NCBI RefSeq assembly: GCF_003056405.1 | Contig: NZ_PYVZ01000004.1 | Coordinates: forward strand, 62,001-126,000 | Length of the DNA stretch: 64,000 nucleotides | Reading direction: 5' to 3' | DNA from: Devosia indica | Lineage (GTDB): Bacteria > Pseudomonadota > Alphaproteobacteria > Rhizobiales > Devosiaceae | Shown: piece after piece, positions 1 to 15,906 of the stretch | Numbering within the stretch: the stretch's first letter is position 1 | Layout of the letters: each line of letters opens with the position of its first letter | Notes under the pieces: model-generated | Seen by the model: only the letters and a program-made list of their open reading frames with translations | Databases searched by the model: none | Told to the model about the DNA's origin: nothing | Translations under genes and position numbers: made by a program

Positions 1-2150
<2,150 letters not shown>

Positions 2151-2181
2151 TCCGGCACTTCCAACCCCATTCACCTTCCGA

Positions 2182-2209
2182 CCGGACCGGCAGCCTGGCT
2201 GCGGTCCGG
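2182..2209 (+). promoter_or_regulatory. rpoB-rpoC intercistronic stem-loop
   Basis: The stem CCGGACCG (2182-2189) pairs with CGGTCCGG (2202-2209) and extends by four inner pairs past a one-base bulge, leaving a 3-nt loop. There is no T tract, so it should not terminate. It ends only about ten bases before the rpoC ribosome-binding region and could protect the mRNA or separate translation of the two genes. The role is inferred. Confidence 0.55.
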
Positions 2210-2226
2210 GAGGATAGAGGAGAGAA

Positions 2227-6414
<4,188 letters not shown>

Positions 6415-6438
6415 CGGGACCACGATACAAGAATTGGG

Positions 6439-6467
6439 GAAGGGGCCTTCGGGCCCCTTTCTTTTTG
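6439..6467 (+). terminator. rpoC intrinsic terminator
   Basis: AGGGGCC (6441-6447), a TTCG tetraloop and GGCCCCT (6452-6458) form a GC-rich stem, extended by A/T pairs and followed by TTCTTTTT. It lies 25 nt after the rpoC stop and just before the end of the convergent oxidoreductase gene. Confidence 0.92.
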
Positions 6468-6468
6468 G

Positions 6469-7563
6469 CTATTTGACCAGATGCAGGAAGCTGGTGAGTT
6501 CGCGGGCGGCTGCCGCACCGGCCCGGTTCGCTCCGATGGTCGAGGCGGAAGGGCCGTAACCGACCAGATGCACGCGCGGATCCTTGGCCGCCTGGGTGGC
6601 AAGGCGCCCGGTCATGGTGATGCCGCCGCTCTCTTCGCGCAATTGCAACGGGGCCAGATGGTCGAGTGCGCTGCGGAACCCGGTGCACCATAGGATCACA
6701 TCGACTTCTAATGTGCGCCCGTCGGACCACCGAATGCCGGTCGGCGTGATTTCGGAAAACATCGGCTGGCGATCAAGCACACCGCGTTTGCGCATGGCCT
6801 CGATCGCGGGTGTGACCGGTAGCCCGGTGACCGAGACCACGGCGCGCGGTGGCAGGCCGGCCCGCACACGCTCTTCAACCATTGCCACAGCCCTGCGTCC
6901 GGCCTCTTCATCGAAGGGGCCGTCGCGCCAACGTGGTGGCGTGCGCGTCACCCAACTGGTCTGGGTCACTTGTGAAATCTGATCGAGCAGTTGGATGGCG
7001 GAGATTCCCCCGCCGACAATCAGGACATGGCGCCCGGCAAAATCGCTGGCCGTTCGGAAGTCCTTGGTGTGAAGAGTCTGACCCTTGAAAGTGGCAGCGC
7101 CGGGATACTCTGGAATATAGGGGTTCTCCCAGGTGCCGGTGGCATTGATGATGCCGCGCGCAGAAAGCAATCCGCGGTCAGTTTCGATGCGTAGCCGCTC
7201 GCCACGATCACACACCACTTGTACTGTCGCCGGGCGCAGAACCCGTAGATCAAAATGGGTCTCATAGGCTGCGAAGTAATGCGGCACCGCAATCGAGGCC
7301 TTGACCGTATCGTCTCCGCCTGCAAATTCCCCGAAGGCAAGACCGGGCAGGTCGTGAACCCGGTTGACTGTGCTCAGGGTGAGTGAGGGCCAGCGGTACT
7401 GCCAGGCGCCTCCCGGCTGCGGGGCCCGGTCGAGAACCAGGAAATCTTTCTCGGGTTCGAACCCGAGCTTGCGCAGATGGTGCGCGGCGCTGAGCCCAGC
7501 TTGCCCGGCGCCGATCACCACGATATCCAGTTTCAGGGCGGCAAGCAGGGTCTGTTCACTCAA
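6469..7563 (-). CDS. FAD/NAD(P)-dependent oxidoreductase, flavin monooxygenase-like
   Basis: This 364 aa protein has an N-terminal dinucleotide fold with GAGQAGLSAAHHL at about 18-30, matching the FAD-binding GxGxxG. A second Rossmann motif (VLIVGGGISAIQLL) lies near the middle and would bind NAD(P)H, with an ATG-like WCTGFRS strand further on. This two-fold layout is that of the CzcO/FMO superfamily, which hydroxylates small organic substrates using O2. Nothing in the context suggests a substrate. It is convergent with rpoC and divergent from the rpsL operon. It is shorter than most FMOs (about 450 aa) but matches compact bacterial homologues. Confidence 0.82.
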   Translation of the reverse strand: MSEQTLLAALKLDIVVIGAGQAGLSAAHHLRKLGFEPEKDFLVLDRAPQPGGAWQYRWPSLTLSTVNRVHDLPGLAFGEFAGGDDTVKASIAVPHYFAAYETHFDLRVLRPATVQVVCDRGERLRIETDRGLLSARGIINATGTWENPYIPEYPGAATFKGQTLHTKDFRTASDFAGRHVLIVGGGISAIQLLDQISQVTQTSWVTRTPPRWRDGPFDEEAGRRAVAMVEERVRAGLPPRAVVSVTGLPVTPAIEAMRKRGVLDRQPMFSEITPTGIRWSDGRTLEVDVILWCTGFRSALDHLAPLQLREESGGITMTGRLATQAAKDPRVHLVGYGPSASTIGANRAGAAAARELTSFLHLVK

Positions 7564-8099
7564 GGGACGCTCCGTCGGTGGCTTCTGATCTAATCAGGCC
7601 AAGGACCATGCGCAAGGGCAGGGGGGCAGCGTTCGCGGCAGCGCCGAGCAGGACTCACGTCGTCAGCCGAACCGTTTTTTGGCAATCCGTCCAGTTCCTG
7701 TTGACCTCAAACGGGGCCAATCTGCCTGAAACGCAAGGCTCGCCTTCGGTTTTTTCACGAAAGAATCCTTGACGGGGCGAGTCTTCGGTTCTAAACAGCG
7801 CCTACCTTAGCGGTCGGTCGTGGTTGCCACACCGGGTCCCTGCCATCTTGAGCGGGAATCCAGGGCAATCAAACACACTGTCGGGTAGTTAGACGAAGCA
7901 AATCCTTGTGCGCATGACTGCTGCCGAAAGGCGGGTGGTCCGCTGCAATTGGGGCGCTGCCGAATCCCTCGCGGTTTCGGGCATGCGCCGCTTTGGTTTG
8001 CTTGTGTAGACCGAACTGCGCGTCCCAAGGGGCGTGAATTTAGTACTGGAGCCTTTCATGCGTGATGGGCTTCGAATTTTGGACGATGGAAAGAGCGCA
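7564..8099 (+). promoter_or_regulatory. Divergent intergenic region and leader of the rpsL operon
   Basis: This 536-base stretch separates the oxidoreductase from rpsL and holds no convincing gene. The likely str-operon promoter is near 7769-7797, leaving a leader of about 300 nt. The leader contains several short GC-rich inverted repeats, including one around 7970-7982, but I recognise no known riboregulator. An in-frame ATG upstream of rpsL (8058) and a further upstream start would add non-family residues and are rejected. Confidence 0.5.
7769..7797 (+). promoter_or_regulatory. Candidate promoter of the rpsL-fusA-tuf operon
   Basis: TTGACG at 7769-7774, a 17-base spacer and TAAACA at 7792-7797 make an acceptable sigma-70 type promoter with the CTTGAC -35 favoured in alphaproteobacteria. 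The -10 is a weak match. TTGACC at 7701 is another possible -35 region. Confidence 0.35.
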
Positions 8100-8471
8100 A
8101 TGCCCACCATTAATCAGCTGATCCGCAAGCCACGCGCCAGCAAGCCAAAGCGGAACAAAGTTCCGGCCATGGAAGCCAATCCGCAGAAGCGCGGTGTTTG
8201 CTCCCGTGTGTACACCACGACCCCTAAGAAGCCGAACTCGGCTCTGCGCAAGGTTGCCAAGGTCCGCCTGACCAATCAGCGCGAAGTGATTTCGTACATC
8301 CCGGGCGAAGGTCACAATCTGCAGGAGCACTCCGTTGTGCTCATCCGCGGCGGTCGCGTGCGCGATCTGCCGGGCGTTCGCTATCACGTGCTCCGCGGTG
8401 TCCTGGACACGCAGAGCGTGAAGGACCGCAAGCAGCGCCGGTCCAAGTATGGCGCGAAGCGTCCGAAGTAA
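8100..8471 (+). CDS. rpsL: 30S ribosomal protein S12
   Basis: This 123 aa decoding-centre protein opens the str operon. ATG 8100 is chosen because [12 protein letters not shown] is the family N-terminus and GGAAAGAG precedes it. [12 protein letters not shown] keeps Lys43, but codon 88 (8361-8363, CGC) encodes Arg where E. coli, M. tuberculosis and most bacteria have Lys. Lys88-to-Arg is a known streptomycin-resistance change in M. tuberculosis. Asp89, the residue methylthiolated by RimO, is intact, and rimO is also in this window. rpsG follows after 14 nt. Confidence 0.98.
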   Translation: MPTINQLIRKPRASKPKRNKVPAMEANPQKRGVCSRVYTTTPKKPNSALRKVAKVRLTNQREVISYIPGEGHNLQEHSVVLIRGGRVRDLPGVRYHVLRGVLDTQSVKDRKQRRSKYGAKRPK

Positions 8472-8485
8472 GGAGATATTGAGCG

Positions 8486-8956
8486 ATGTCCCGTCGTCAC
8501 CGCGCCGAAAAGCGTGAAGTTATTCCTGATCCCAAGTTCGGCGATCTGGTCGTTTCCAAGTTCATGAACTCGCTCATGAAGGACGGCAAGAAGTCTGCAG
8601 CCGAATCCATTGTCTATGGCGCTTTCGATATCGTCGAGGCCAAGACCAAGCAGGATCCGATCACCGTGTTCCACGGCGCCCTGGACAATATTCGTCCGGC
8701 CGTCGAAGTCCGGTCGCGCCGCGTTGGTGGTGCAACCTACCAGGTTCCGGTTGAAGTCCGTACCGATCGTCAGCAGGCCCTGGCCATTCGCTGGCTGATC
8801 GATAGTGCTCGCAAGCGCGGTGAGAACACCATGCGCGAGCGTCTGTCCGGTGAGCTCATGGACGCGATGAACGGTCGCGGCCAGGCCGTCAAGAAGCGCG
8901 AAGACACGCACCGTATGGCTGATGCCAACCGTGCATTCTCGCACTACCGCTGGTAG
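8486..8956 (+). CDS. rpsG: 30S ribosomal protein S7
   Basis: This 156 aa primary 16S rRNA-binding protein nucleates assembly of the 30S head and touches E-site tRNA. It starts [12 protein letters not shown] after AAGGAG at 8471-8476 and contains the conserved [11 protein letters not shown] loop and the RAFSHYRW C-terminus. It lies 14 nt after rpsL and 12 nt before fusA, the standard str operon order. In E. coli S7 represses this operon translationally; no matching structure was identified in the short rpsL-rpsG gap here. Confidence 0.98.
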   Translation: MSRRHRAEKREVIPDPKFGDLVVSKFMNSLMKDGKKSAAESIVYGAFDIVEAKTKQDPITVFHGALDNIRPAVEVRSRRVGGATYQVPVEVRTDRQQALAIRWLIDSARKRGENTMRERLSGELMDAMNGRGQAVKKREDTHRMADANRAFSHYRW

Positions 8957-8968
8957 TAGGAGCGCCCC

Positions 8969-11059
8969 ATGGCACGCGAATACCCGATTAATCTGTATCG
9001 TAACTTCGGCATCATGGCGCACATTGATGCTGGCAAGACGACCACGACCGAACGCATCCTCTACTACACCGGCAAGTCCCATAAGATCGGCGAAGTCCAT
9101 GACGGCGCCGCGACCATGGACTGGATGGAGCAGGAGCAGGAACGCGGTATCACCATCACGTCTGCTGCCACCACGACCTTCTGGAAGGATCGTAATGGCA
9201 CCATGCACCGTTTCAACATCATCGACACCCCGGGCCACGTGGACTTCACCATTGAAGTCGAACGTTCGCTGCGCGTGCTCGACGGTGCTGTTGCGCTGCT
9301 CGACGCCAATGCCGGTGTAGAGCCGCAGACCGAAACCGTCTGGCGCCAGGCCGACAAGTATCACGTGCCGCGTCTGATCTTCGTCAACAAGATGGACAAG
9401 ATCGGTGCCGACTTCTACCGCTGCGTCGACATGGTCGGTACGCGTCTGGGTGCCAAGGGTGTTCCGGTGCAGCTCCCGATCGGTGCCGAGAATGACTTCA
9501 AGGGCGTCGTCGATCTGATCGAAATGAACGCTCTGGTCTGGCGCAATGAAGAGCTCGGCGCACAGTGGGATATCGTGGAAATTCCGGCCGACCTCAAGGA
9601 AAAGGCCGAAAAGTACCGCGAAGCCATGATCGAAGCTGCCGTCGAACTCGACGATGCGGCGATGGAAGCTTACCTCGAAGGCGAGCTGCCGAGCAACGAC
9701 ACCATTCGTCGTCTGCTGCGCCAGGGCGTCTGCGATACCAAGTTCTTCCTGATCTTTGCCGGCTCCGCCTTCAAGAACAAGGGCGTACAGCCCCTGCTCG
9801 ACGGCGTTATCGACTTCCTGCCGGCCCCGACCGACGTCCCGGCCATCAAGGGCATCGATGCCAAGACCGAAGAGCCGATCGAGCGTCACGCTGACGACAA
9901 CGAGCCGCTTTCGATGCTGGCCTTCAAGATCGCCAACGACCCGCACATGGGCTCGCTGACCTTCTGCCGTATCTATTCGGGCAAGCTGGAGCAGGGTGCG
10001 CAGCTGGAAAACACCGTGAAGGGCAAGCGCGAGCGCGTTGGCCGCATGTTCCAGATGCACTCGAACAGCCGCGAGCAGATCAGCGAAGCTTTCGCTGGCG
10101 ACATCGTGGCCATTGTGGGCCTGAAGGACACCACCACAGGTGATACCCTCTGCCCGTCGAACTCGCAGGTTATCCTGGAGCGCATGATCTTCCCGGATCC
10201 GGTTATCGACATTTCGGTTGAGCCGAAGTCGAAGGCCGACCAGGAAAAGATGGGCCTTGCCCTCAACCGCCTGGCTGCCGAGGATCCGACCTTCCGCGTC
10301 AAGACTGACGAGGAATCGGGCCAGACCATCATCTCGGGCATGGGCGAGCTGCACCTCGACATTCTCGTGGATCGCATGAAGCGCGAGTTCAAGGTCGAGG
10401 CCAATATCGGCCAGCCCCAGGTTGCCTATCGTGAGACCATCACGAAGAAGACCATCAAGGACTACACCCACAAGAAGCAGTCGGGTGGTTCGGGCCAGTT
10501 CGCCCGTATCAAGCTCGAGGTCGAGCCGGGTGAAGTTGGCAAGGGTCTTGAGTTCGTCAACGCCATCGTTGGTGGCGCAGTGCCGAGGGAATACGTCCCG
10601 GGCGTTCAGAAGGGCCTGGAATCGGTCATGGGCGCAGGCCCGCTGATCGGCTTCCCGGTCGTGGACATCAAGGTCACCCTGACCGACGGTGCGTACCACG
10701 ATGTGGACTCCTCGGTGCTGGCATTCGAAATCGCAGCGCGCGCGGGTTTCCGTGAAGCAATGCGTGAAGCCGGTCCGAAGATTCTCGAGCCGATCATGAA
10801 GGTTGAAGTTACGACGCCAGATGAGTACATGGGCGACGTCATCGGTGATTTGAATTCCCGTCGTGGGCAGATCCAGGGCACTGAAAGCCGTGGTGTGATC
10901 CAGGTCGTGAATGCATTTGTGCCGCTTGCCAACATGTTTGGTTACGTGAATTCGCTCCGGTCCATGAGCCAGGGTCGTGCTCAGTATTCGATGGTTTTCG
11001 ATCACTACGAGCAGGTCCCGCAGGCAGTCGCCGACGAAGTCCAGGCCAAATACGCCTAA
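8969..11059 (+). CDS. fusA: Elongation factor G
   Basis: This 696 aa translocase GTPase moves tRNA-mRNA after peptide bond formation and, with RRF, recycles ribosomes. G1 is [12 protein letters not shown] at about 15-26, the switch [10 protein letters not shown] motif is near 81-88, and G4 is NKMD near 135-138. Domain IV shows the usual [13 protein letters not shown] segment. Length and motifs fit the canonical EF-G rather than the mitochondrial-type EF-G2. It starts [12 protein letters not shown] 12 nt after rpsG, and tuf follows after 68 nt. Confidence 0.98.
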   Translation: MAREYPINLYRNFGIMAHIDAGKTTTTERILYYTGKSHKIGEVHDGAATMDWMEQEQERGITITSAATTTFWKDRNGTMHRFNIIDTPGHVDFTIEVERSLRVLDGAVALLDANAGVEPQTETVWRQADKYHVPRLIFVNKMDKIGADFYRCVDMVGTRLGAKGVPVQLPIGAENDFKGVVDLIEMNALVWRNEELGAQWDIVEIPADLKEKAEKYREAMIEAAVELDDAAMEAYLEGELPSNDTIRRLLRQGVCDTKFFLIFAGSAFKNKGVQPLLDGVIDFLPAPTDVPAIKGIDAKTEEPIERHADDNEPLSMLAFKIANDPHMGSLTFCRIYSGKLEQGAQLENTVKGKRERVGRMFQMHSNSREQISEAFAGDIVAIVGLKDTTTGDTLCPSNSQVILERMIFPDPVIDISVEPKSKADQEKMGLALNRLAAEDPTFRVKTDEESGQTIISGMGELHLDILVDRMKREFKVEANIGQPQVAYRETITKKTIKDYTHKKQSGGSGQFARIKLEVEPGEVGKGLEFVNAIVGGAVPREYVPGVQKGLESVMGAGPLIGFPVVDIKVTLTDGAYHDVDSSVLAFEIAARAGFREAMREAGPKILEPIMKVEVTTPDEYMGDVIGDLNSRRGQIQGTESRGVIQVVNAFVPLANMFGYVNSLRSMSQGRAQYSMVFDHYEQVPQAVADEVQAKYA

Positions 11060-11127
11060 AAACAGCGCAAGCTACTAAAAACTCAACTGAATGTCGGCGA
11101 TTGCGCTGACGAATTTGGAGAAAAGCG

Positions 11128-12318
11128 ATGGCGAAGGAAAAGTTCTCCCGCAACAAGCCGCACTGCAACATCGGCACCATCGGTCACGTTGACCATGGCA
11201 AGACCTCGCTGACCGCAGCGATCACCAAGGTCCTGGCCGAAACCGGCGGTGCGACCTTCCGGGATTACTCGCAGATTGATGCTGCGCCAGAAGAGAAGGC
11301 ACGCGGTATCACCATCAATACCGCTCACGTCGAGTACGAGACGCAGAACCGTCACTATGCTCACGTCGATTGCCCGGGCCACGCCGACTATGTGAAGAAC
11401 ATGATCACCGGTGCTGCCCAGATGGACGGCGCGATCCTGGTCGTGTCCGCTGCTGACGGCCCGATGCCCCAGACCCGTGAGCACATCCTGCTCGCCCGTC
11501 AGGTTGGTGTGCCGGCCCTGGTCGTGTTCCTGAACAAGTGCGACATGGTCGACGATCCGGAACTGCTTGAGCTCGTTGAGCTCGAAGTGCGCGAACTCCT
11601 GAGCTCGTACGAGTTCCCCGGCGACGATATTCCGATCATCAAGGGCTCGGCTCTTGCTGCTCTGGAAAACTCGGATCCGAAGCTCGGCCACGACGCCGTT
11701 CTCGAGCTGATGGCTGCTGTCGACTCCTACATCCCGCAGCCGGAACGTCCGGTTGACCAGCCGTTCCTGATGCCGATCGAAGACGTGTTCTCGATCTCGG
11801 GTCGTGGTACCGTGGTGACCGGTCGCGTTGAACGCGGCATCGTCAAGGTTGGTGAAGAAGTCGAAATCGTCGGCATCAAGGCCACCCAGAAGACCACCGT
11901 TACCGGTGTGGAAATGTTCCGCAAGCTGCTCGACTCGGGTGAAGCTGGCGACAACATCGGCGCCCTGATCCGCGGTGTCGATCGCACCCAGGTGGAACGT
12001 GGTCAGGTGCTCTGCAAGCCCGGTTCCGTGACCCCGCACACCGACTTCGTTGCTGAGGCCTATATCCTCACCAAGGAAGAAGGCGGCCGTCACACTCCGT
12101 TCTTCGGCAACTACCGTCCGCAGTTCTACTTCCGCACCACCGACGTGACCGGCATCGTGACGCTGCCGGAAGGCACCGAAATGGTGATGCCGGGCGACAA
12201 CATCAACATGAATGTTCAGCTCATCGTTCCGATCGCCATGGAAGAGAAGCTCCGCTTCGCTATCCGTGAAGGTGGCCGCACCGTCGGCGCCGGCGTCGTC
12301 GCGAAGATCCTGAAGTAA
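11128..12318 (+). CDS. tuf: Elongation factor Tu
   Basis: This 396 aa GTPase delivers aminoacyl-tRNA to the ribosome. Motifs are [10 protein letters not shown] near 17-26, [12 protein letters not shown] near 80-91 and NKCDM near 135-139. It starts [14 protein letters not shown] after GGAGAAAAGCG. The 68-nt gap from fusA contains CAGCGCAA and TTGCGCTG, a perfect 8-bp inverted repeat around a ~30-nt loop. Many alphaproteobacteria carry a second tuf elsewhere; only one is visible here. A 12-bp hairpin separates it from rpsJ. Confidence 0.98.
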   Translation: MAKEKFSRNKPHCNIGTIGHVDHGKTSLTAAITKVLAETGGATFRDYSQIDAAPEEKARGITINTAHVEYETQNRHYAHVDCPGHADYVKNMITGAAQMDGAILVVSAADGPMPQTREHILLARQVGVPALVVFLNKCDMVDDPELLELVELEVRELLSSYEFPGDDIPIIKGSALAALENSDPKLGHDAVLELMAAVDSYIPQPERPVDQPFLMPIEDVFSISGRGTVVTGRVERGIVKVGEEVEIVGIKATQKTTVTGVEMFRKLLDSGEAGDNIGALIRGVDRTQVERGQVLCKPGSVTPHTDFVAEAYILTKEEGGRHTPFFGNYRPQFYFRTTDVTGIVTLPEGTEMVMPGDNINMNVQLIVPIAMEEKLRFAIREGGRTVGAGVVAKILK

Positions 12319-12333
12319 GCCTCTTTGAGACAG

Positions 12334-12362
12334 TCGCGGCGCGCGAGTCTCGCGCGCCGCGA
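12334..12362 (+). promoter_or_regulatory. 12-bp perfect hairpin between tuf and rpsJ
   Basis: TCGCGGCGCGCG (12334-12345) pairs perfectly with CGCGCGCCGCGA (12351-12362) around a 5-nt loop, followed by ACCTTTTA. The T tract is short, so partial termination or mRNA end protection of the abundant tuf message is more likely than full termination. The rpsJ Shine-Dalgarno lies only about 12 nt downstream. Confidence 0.7.
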
Positions 12363-12386
12363 ACCTTTTATGTCAGGATTGTGAAG

Positions 12387-12695
12387 ATGAACGGTCAGAA
12401 TATCCGCATCCGCCTCAAGGCGTTTGACCACCGCGTGCTCGACACCTCGACCCGCGAAATCGTCAATACCGCCAAGCGCACGGGTGCACAGGTTCGCGGG
12501 CCGATCCCGCTGCCGACCCGCATCGACAAGTTCACCGTGAACCGCTCGCCCCATATCGACAAGAAGGCGCGTGAGCAGTTCGAGATCCGGACCCACAAAC
12601 GTCTCCTGGACATTGTGGACCCGACTCCCCAGACGGTCGATGCATTGATGAAGCTCGATCTCGCCGCCGGTGTCGACGTCGAAATCAAGCTCTAA
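12387..12695 (+). CDS. rpsJ: 30S ribosomal protein S10
   Basis: This 102 aa protein of the 30S head is also the NusE partner of NusB in antitermination. ATG 12387 ([15 protein letters not shown]) is preferred over GTG 12381: AGGA at 12375-12378 stands 8 nt before the ATG, and the family N-terminus begins MNGQNIRI. It is the first gene of the S10 block and follows the tuf hairpin. An 81-nt gap precedes rplC. Confidence 0.98.
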   Translation: MNGQNIRIRLKAFDHRVLDTSTREIVNTAKRTGAQVRGPIPLPTRIDKFTVNRSPHIDKKAREQFEIRTHKRLLDIVDPTPQTVDALMKLDLAAGVDVEIKL

Positions 12696-12776
12696 GACAA
12701 GAGTTTCCGCGCCTGCCGCTAAATGGGTCCTCTGAAAACATGACCCGGCAGAGCGCCAACAAGAAGGTAAAAACCG

Positions 12777-13472
12777 ATGCGTTCTGGATTGATCGCACAG
12801 AAGCTGGGCATGACCCGCATCTTCACCGAGGACGGTAACCACGTCCCCGTGACGGTGCTGGGTTTGCAGAACTGCCAGGTGGTAGGCCAGCGGACCGTCG
12901 AAAAGGACGGCTATGTCGCCCTGCAACTGGGTGCTGGCCAGGCCAAGCCCAAGAATGTCTCCAAGGCTGAGCGCGGCCAGTATGCCGTTGCCAAGGTGGA
13001 ACCTAAGCGCCATGTCGCCGAGTTCCGCGTTGACGCCGACAACCTGATCGAGGTTGGCGCGACCCTGAAGGCTGATCACTTCGCCGAGGGCCAGCTGGTT
13101 GACGTGACCGGCACCTCCATCGGTAAGGGCTTTGCCGGCGGTATGAAGCGCTGGAACTTCGGTGGCCTGCGTGCCTCGCACGGTGTGTCCGTGTCGCACC
13201 GCTCGATCGGTTCGACCGGTGGCCGTCAGGACCCGGGCAAGACCTTCAAGAACAAGAAGATGCCGGGCCATATGGGCGATCGTCGCATCACCACGCAGAA
13301 CGTCAAGGTCGTCAAGACCGACGTGGAACGTGGCCTGATCATGATCCAGGGTTCGGTGCCAGGCTCCAAGGGTGCCTGGATTATGATCAAGGACGCCGTC
13401 AAGAAGCCGGCTCCCGCGAACGCTGCCTTCCCCGGCTCGTTCGAGGCTGCAGCTTCGGGAGATGCTAAGTAA
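12777..13472 (+). CDS. rplC: 50S ribosomal protein L3
   Basis: This 231 aa early-assembly protein lines the peptidyl transferase region. It starts [16 protein letters not shown], has the central loop [18 protein letters not shown] whose Gln is methylated by PrmB in E. coli, and carries a C-terminal Ala/Pro-rich tail of about 20 residues beyond the 209 aa E. coli protein. AAGAAGG lies about 10 nt before the ATG. Its stop is directly followed by the rplD ATG. Confidence 0.98.
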   Translation: MRSGLIAQKLGMTRIFTEDGNHVPVTVLGLQNCQVVGQRTVEKDGYVALQLGAGQAKPKNVSKAERGQYAVAKVEPKRHVAEFRVDADNLIEVGATLKADHFAEGQLVDVTGTSIGKGFAGGMKRWNFGGLRASHGVSVSHRSIGSTGGRQDPGKTFKNKKMPGHMGDRRITTQNVKVVKTDVERGLIMIQGSVPGSKGAWIMIKDAVKKPAPANAAFPGSFEAAASGDAK

Positions 13473-14093
13473 ATGGAACTCCAGGTAACCACTCTCGAAG
13501 GCAAGTCGGCCGGTAAGGTCGAGGTCGCGGACGCTGTGTTCGGCCTCGAAGTCCGTCCCGACATCCTGCACCGCATGGTGCGCTACCAGCAGCTCAAGGC
13601 CATGTCCGGCACGCATGACGTGAAGAACCGGTCGGAAGGCGCGCGCACGGGCAAGAAGTTCGTGAAGCAGAAGGGTTCGGGCGGCGCTCGTCACGGCGAC
13701 CGCAAGGCTCCGCAGTTCCGTGGTGGTGGCCGTGCATTCGGTCCGACCCCGCGCAGCCACGCGATCGATCTTCCCAAGAAGGTCCGTGCTCTGGCCCTCA
13801 AGCACGCTCTGTCGTCCAAGGCCAAGGCCGGTTCGCTGATCGTGATCGACAGTGTCGCTCAGAAGGAAGCCAAGACGGCTGCCCTGCGCACCACTTTCGG
13901 CAAGCTGGAATGGGCAAATGCCCTGATCATCGATGGCGCGAATGTTGACCAGAACTTTGCTCTGGCCGCCCGCAACATCCCGAATATCGACGTGCTGCCG
14001 ATCCAGGGGATCAACGTTGTTTCGATCCTGAAGCGCGACAAGCTCGTCCTGACCAAGGCAGCGCTGGAAGCGCTCGAAGCGAGGTTCGCATGA
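13473..14093 (+). CDS. rplD: 50S ribosomal protein L4
   Basis: This 206 aa protein reaches into the exit tunnel with an extended loop (around [19 protein letters not shown]). In E. coli it represses its own S10 operon. The ATG abuts the rplC stop codon, so translation is probably coupled. The last codon and stop overlap the rplW start (ATGA at 14090-14093). Confidence 0.97.
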   Translation: MELQVTTLEGKSAGKVEVADAVFGLEVRPDILHRMVRYQQLKAMSGTHDVKNRSEGARTGKKFVKQKGSGGARHGDRKAPQFRGGGRAFGPTPRSHAIDLPKKVRALALKHALSSKAKAGSLIVIDSVAQKEAKTAALRTTFGKLEWANALIIDGANVDQNFALAARNIPNIDVLPIQGINVVSILKRDKLVLTKAALEALEARFA

Positions 14094-14383
14094 ACAAGCT
14101 TGCCGCATACGACATCGTCCGTAACCCCGTTGTGACTGAAAAGTCGACGATGGCTTCGGAATACAACCAGGTCGTTTTCGACGTGGCGATTGATGCCAGC
14201 AAGACCGAGATCAAGGCCGCCGTCGAGCAGCTCTTCTCGGTCAAGGTCAAGGCAGTGAACACCCTGGTCCGCAAGGGCAAGGTGAAGCGCTTCCGTGGCA
14301 AGGTTGGTGTTCGCAACGACGTCAAGAAGGCCGTCGTAACCCTGGTCGATGGCCAGTCGATCGATATTTCGACCGGCCTATAA
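14090..14383 (+). CDS. rplW: 50S ribosomal protein L23
   Basis: This 97 aa protein sits at the exit-tunnel rim and docks trigger factor and SRP. It starts [20 protein letters not shown], with the TEKS family motif, and overlaps rplD by 4 nt. An 18-nt gap leads to rplB. Confidence 0.97.
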   Translation: MNKLAAYDIVRNPVVTEKSTMASEYNQVVFDVAIDASKTEIKAAVEQLFSVKVKAVNTLVRKGKVKRFRGKVGVRNDVKKAVVTLVDGQSIDISTGL

Positions 14384-14401
14384 GGGATAAGAGACAGACA
14401 A

Positions 14402-15241
14402 ATGGCTCTAAAGACTTACAACCCCACTTCCGAAGGCCGTCGCACGCTGGTGACGACTGACCGGTCGGAACTGTGGAAGGGTGCTCCGGTCAAGGCTCTG
14501 ACCGAAGGCCTGAGCAAATCTGGTGGTCGCAACAACCGTGGTCGCATCACTGCGTTCCATCGTGGCGGTGGTCACAAGCGCAGCTATCGTATGATCGACT
14601 TCAAGCGCGTGAAGTTCGACATGGTCGGGACCGTTGAGCGTCTCGAATATGATCCGAACCGCACGGCCTGGATTGCACTGATCAAGTACGAAGACGGCGA
14701 GCTGGCCTATATCGTTGCCCCGCAGCGTCTGGCCGCCGGTGACAAGGTGATCTCCTCGCTCAATGGCGCGGACGTGAAGCCTGGCAACACCATGCCGCTC
14801 GAACGCATGCCGGTTGGTACCATCGTGCACAATATCGAGCTCAAGCCCCGCAAGGGCGGCCAGGTTGCCCGTTCGGCCGGTGCGTATGCCCAGTATGTGG
14901 GCCGCGACCAGGGTTGGGCCATTCTGCGCCTGAACTCGGGTGAGCAGCGTCGTGTGCATGGCTCGTGCCTGGCCACCGTTGGTGCAGTCAGCAACCAGGA
15001 CCACTCGAACACCTCGATGGGCAAGGCTGGTCGCAATCGCTGGCTCGGCCGCAAGCCGGTCAACCGCGGCGTGACCATGAACCCGGTCGATCACCCGCAT
15101 GGTGGTGGTGAAGGCCGTACCTCGGGTGGCCGTCATCCGGTGACCCCGTGGGGCAAGCCCACAAAGGGCAAGCGTACGCGCAGCAACAAGGCTACGGACC
15201 AGTTTATCGTTCGCAGCCGTCACGTGAAGAAGGGCAGGTAA
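14402..15241 (+). CDS. rplB: 50S ribosomal protein L2
   Basis: This 279 aa protein is required for subunit association and peptidyl transfer. It starts [14 protein letters not shown] and contains [13 protein letters not shown], including the His equivalent to E. coli His229, then a basic tail. The length fits the family (273 in E. coli). rpsS begins 3 nt after its stop. Confidence 0.98.
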   Translation: MALKTYNPTSEGRRTLVTTDRSELWKGAPVKALTEGLSKSGGRNNRGRITAFHRGGGHKRSYRMIDFKRVKFDMVGTVERLEYDPNRTAWIALIKYEDGELAYIVAPQRLAAGDKVISSLNGADVKPGNTMPLERMPVGTIVHNIELKPRKGGQVARSAGAYAQYVGRDQGWAILRLNSGEQRRVHGSCLATVGAVSNQDHSNTSMGKAGRNRWLGRKPVNRGVTMNPVDHPHGGGEGRTSGGRHPVTPWGKPTKGKRTRSNKATDQFIVRSRHVKKGR

Positions 15242-15244
15242 GAC

Positions 15245-15523
15245 ATGACCCGTTCGATTTGGAAGGGGCCGTTCGTCGACGGCTATCTGCTCAAGAAGGC
15301 CGAGAAGGCCCAGACCTCCGGCCGCAATGATGTGGTCAAGATCTGGACCCGTCGCTCGACCATCCTGCCGCAGTTCGTCGGCATCACGTTCGGCGTGCAC
15401 AATGGCCAGAAGCATGTCCCGGTGCTCGTCACCGAGGAAATGATCGGTCACAAGTTTGGCGAGTTCGCGCCGACCCGTACCTATTACGGTCACGCGGCCG
15501 ACAAGAAGGCCAAGAGGAAGTAG
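15245..15523 (+). CDS. rpsS: 30S ribosomal protein S19
   Basis: This 92 aa head protein pairs with S13 near A-site tRNA. It starts [16 protein letters not shown] and contains the [17 protein letters not shown] signature. It lies 3 nt after rplB and 2 nt before rplV, so the three are tightly coupled. Confidence 0.98.
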   Translation: MTRSIWKGPFVDGYLLKKAEKAQTSGRNDVVKIWTRRSTILPQFVGITFGVHNGQKHVPVLVTEEMIGHKFGEFAPTRTYYGHAADKKAKRK

Positions 15524-15525
15524 AG

Positions 15526-15906
15526 ATGAGCAAGCCTAAGACTGAGCGCGCTCTCAAGGATAACGAGGCAAAGGCTGTCCTGCGCATGCTGCGCATCAGC
15601 CCTCAGAAGCTGAACCTCGTCGCGCAGTTGATCCGTGGCAAGAAGGTCGAGCGGGCTTTGGCCGATCTCGAATTCAGCCATAAGCGCATCTCCGGCCAGG
15701 TGAAGAAGGTGCTCGAGAGCGCCATCGCCAACGCCGAAAACAACCACGGCCTGGACACCGACGCTCTTGTCGTTGCTGAAGCCTATGTGGGCAATTCGCT
15801 GGTGATGAAGCGCTTCACCGCTCGCGGCCGTGGCCGGTCGTCGCGGATCGAGAAGCCATTCTCGCACCTGACGATTGTTGTCCGGCAAGTTGAGGAGGCC
15901 GCATAA
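15526..15906 (+). CDS. rplV: 50S ribosomal protein L22
   Basis: This 126 aa protein has a beta-hairpin that forms part of the exit tunnel and is a macrolide-resistance hotspot in other species. It has a short N-terminal extension ([16 protein letters not shown]) relative to the 110 aa E. coli protein. The [19 protein letters not shown] segment is the hairpin and final strand. Its stop shares one base with the rpsC ATG. Confidence 0.97.
   Translation: MSKPKTERALKDNEAKAVLRMLRISPQKLNLVAQLIRGKKVERALADLEFSHKRISGQVKKVLESAIANAENNHGLDTDALVVAEAYVGNSLVMKRFTARGRGRSSRIEKPFSHLTIVVRQVEEAA

Noticed and set aside
7731..7760. AAGG-CTCG-CCTT followed by a T run upstream of rpsL, resembling a terminator.
   Set aside because: The stem is only 4 bp, and no upstream plus-strand gene needs a terminator there; the flanking gene is divergent.
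12381..12386. GTG start giving rpsJ two extra residues (MK).
   Set aside because: ATG 12387 matches the family N-terminus and has AGGA 8 nt upstream; the GTG is only 2 nt from that site.
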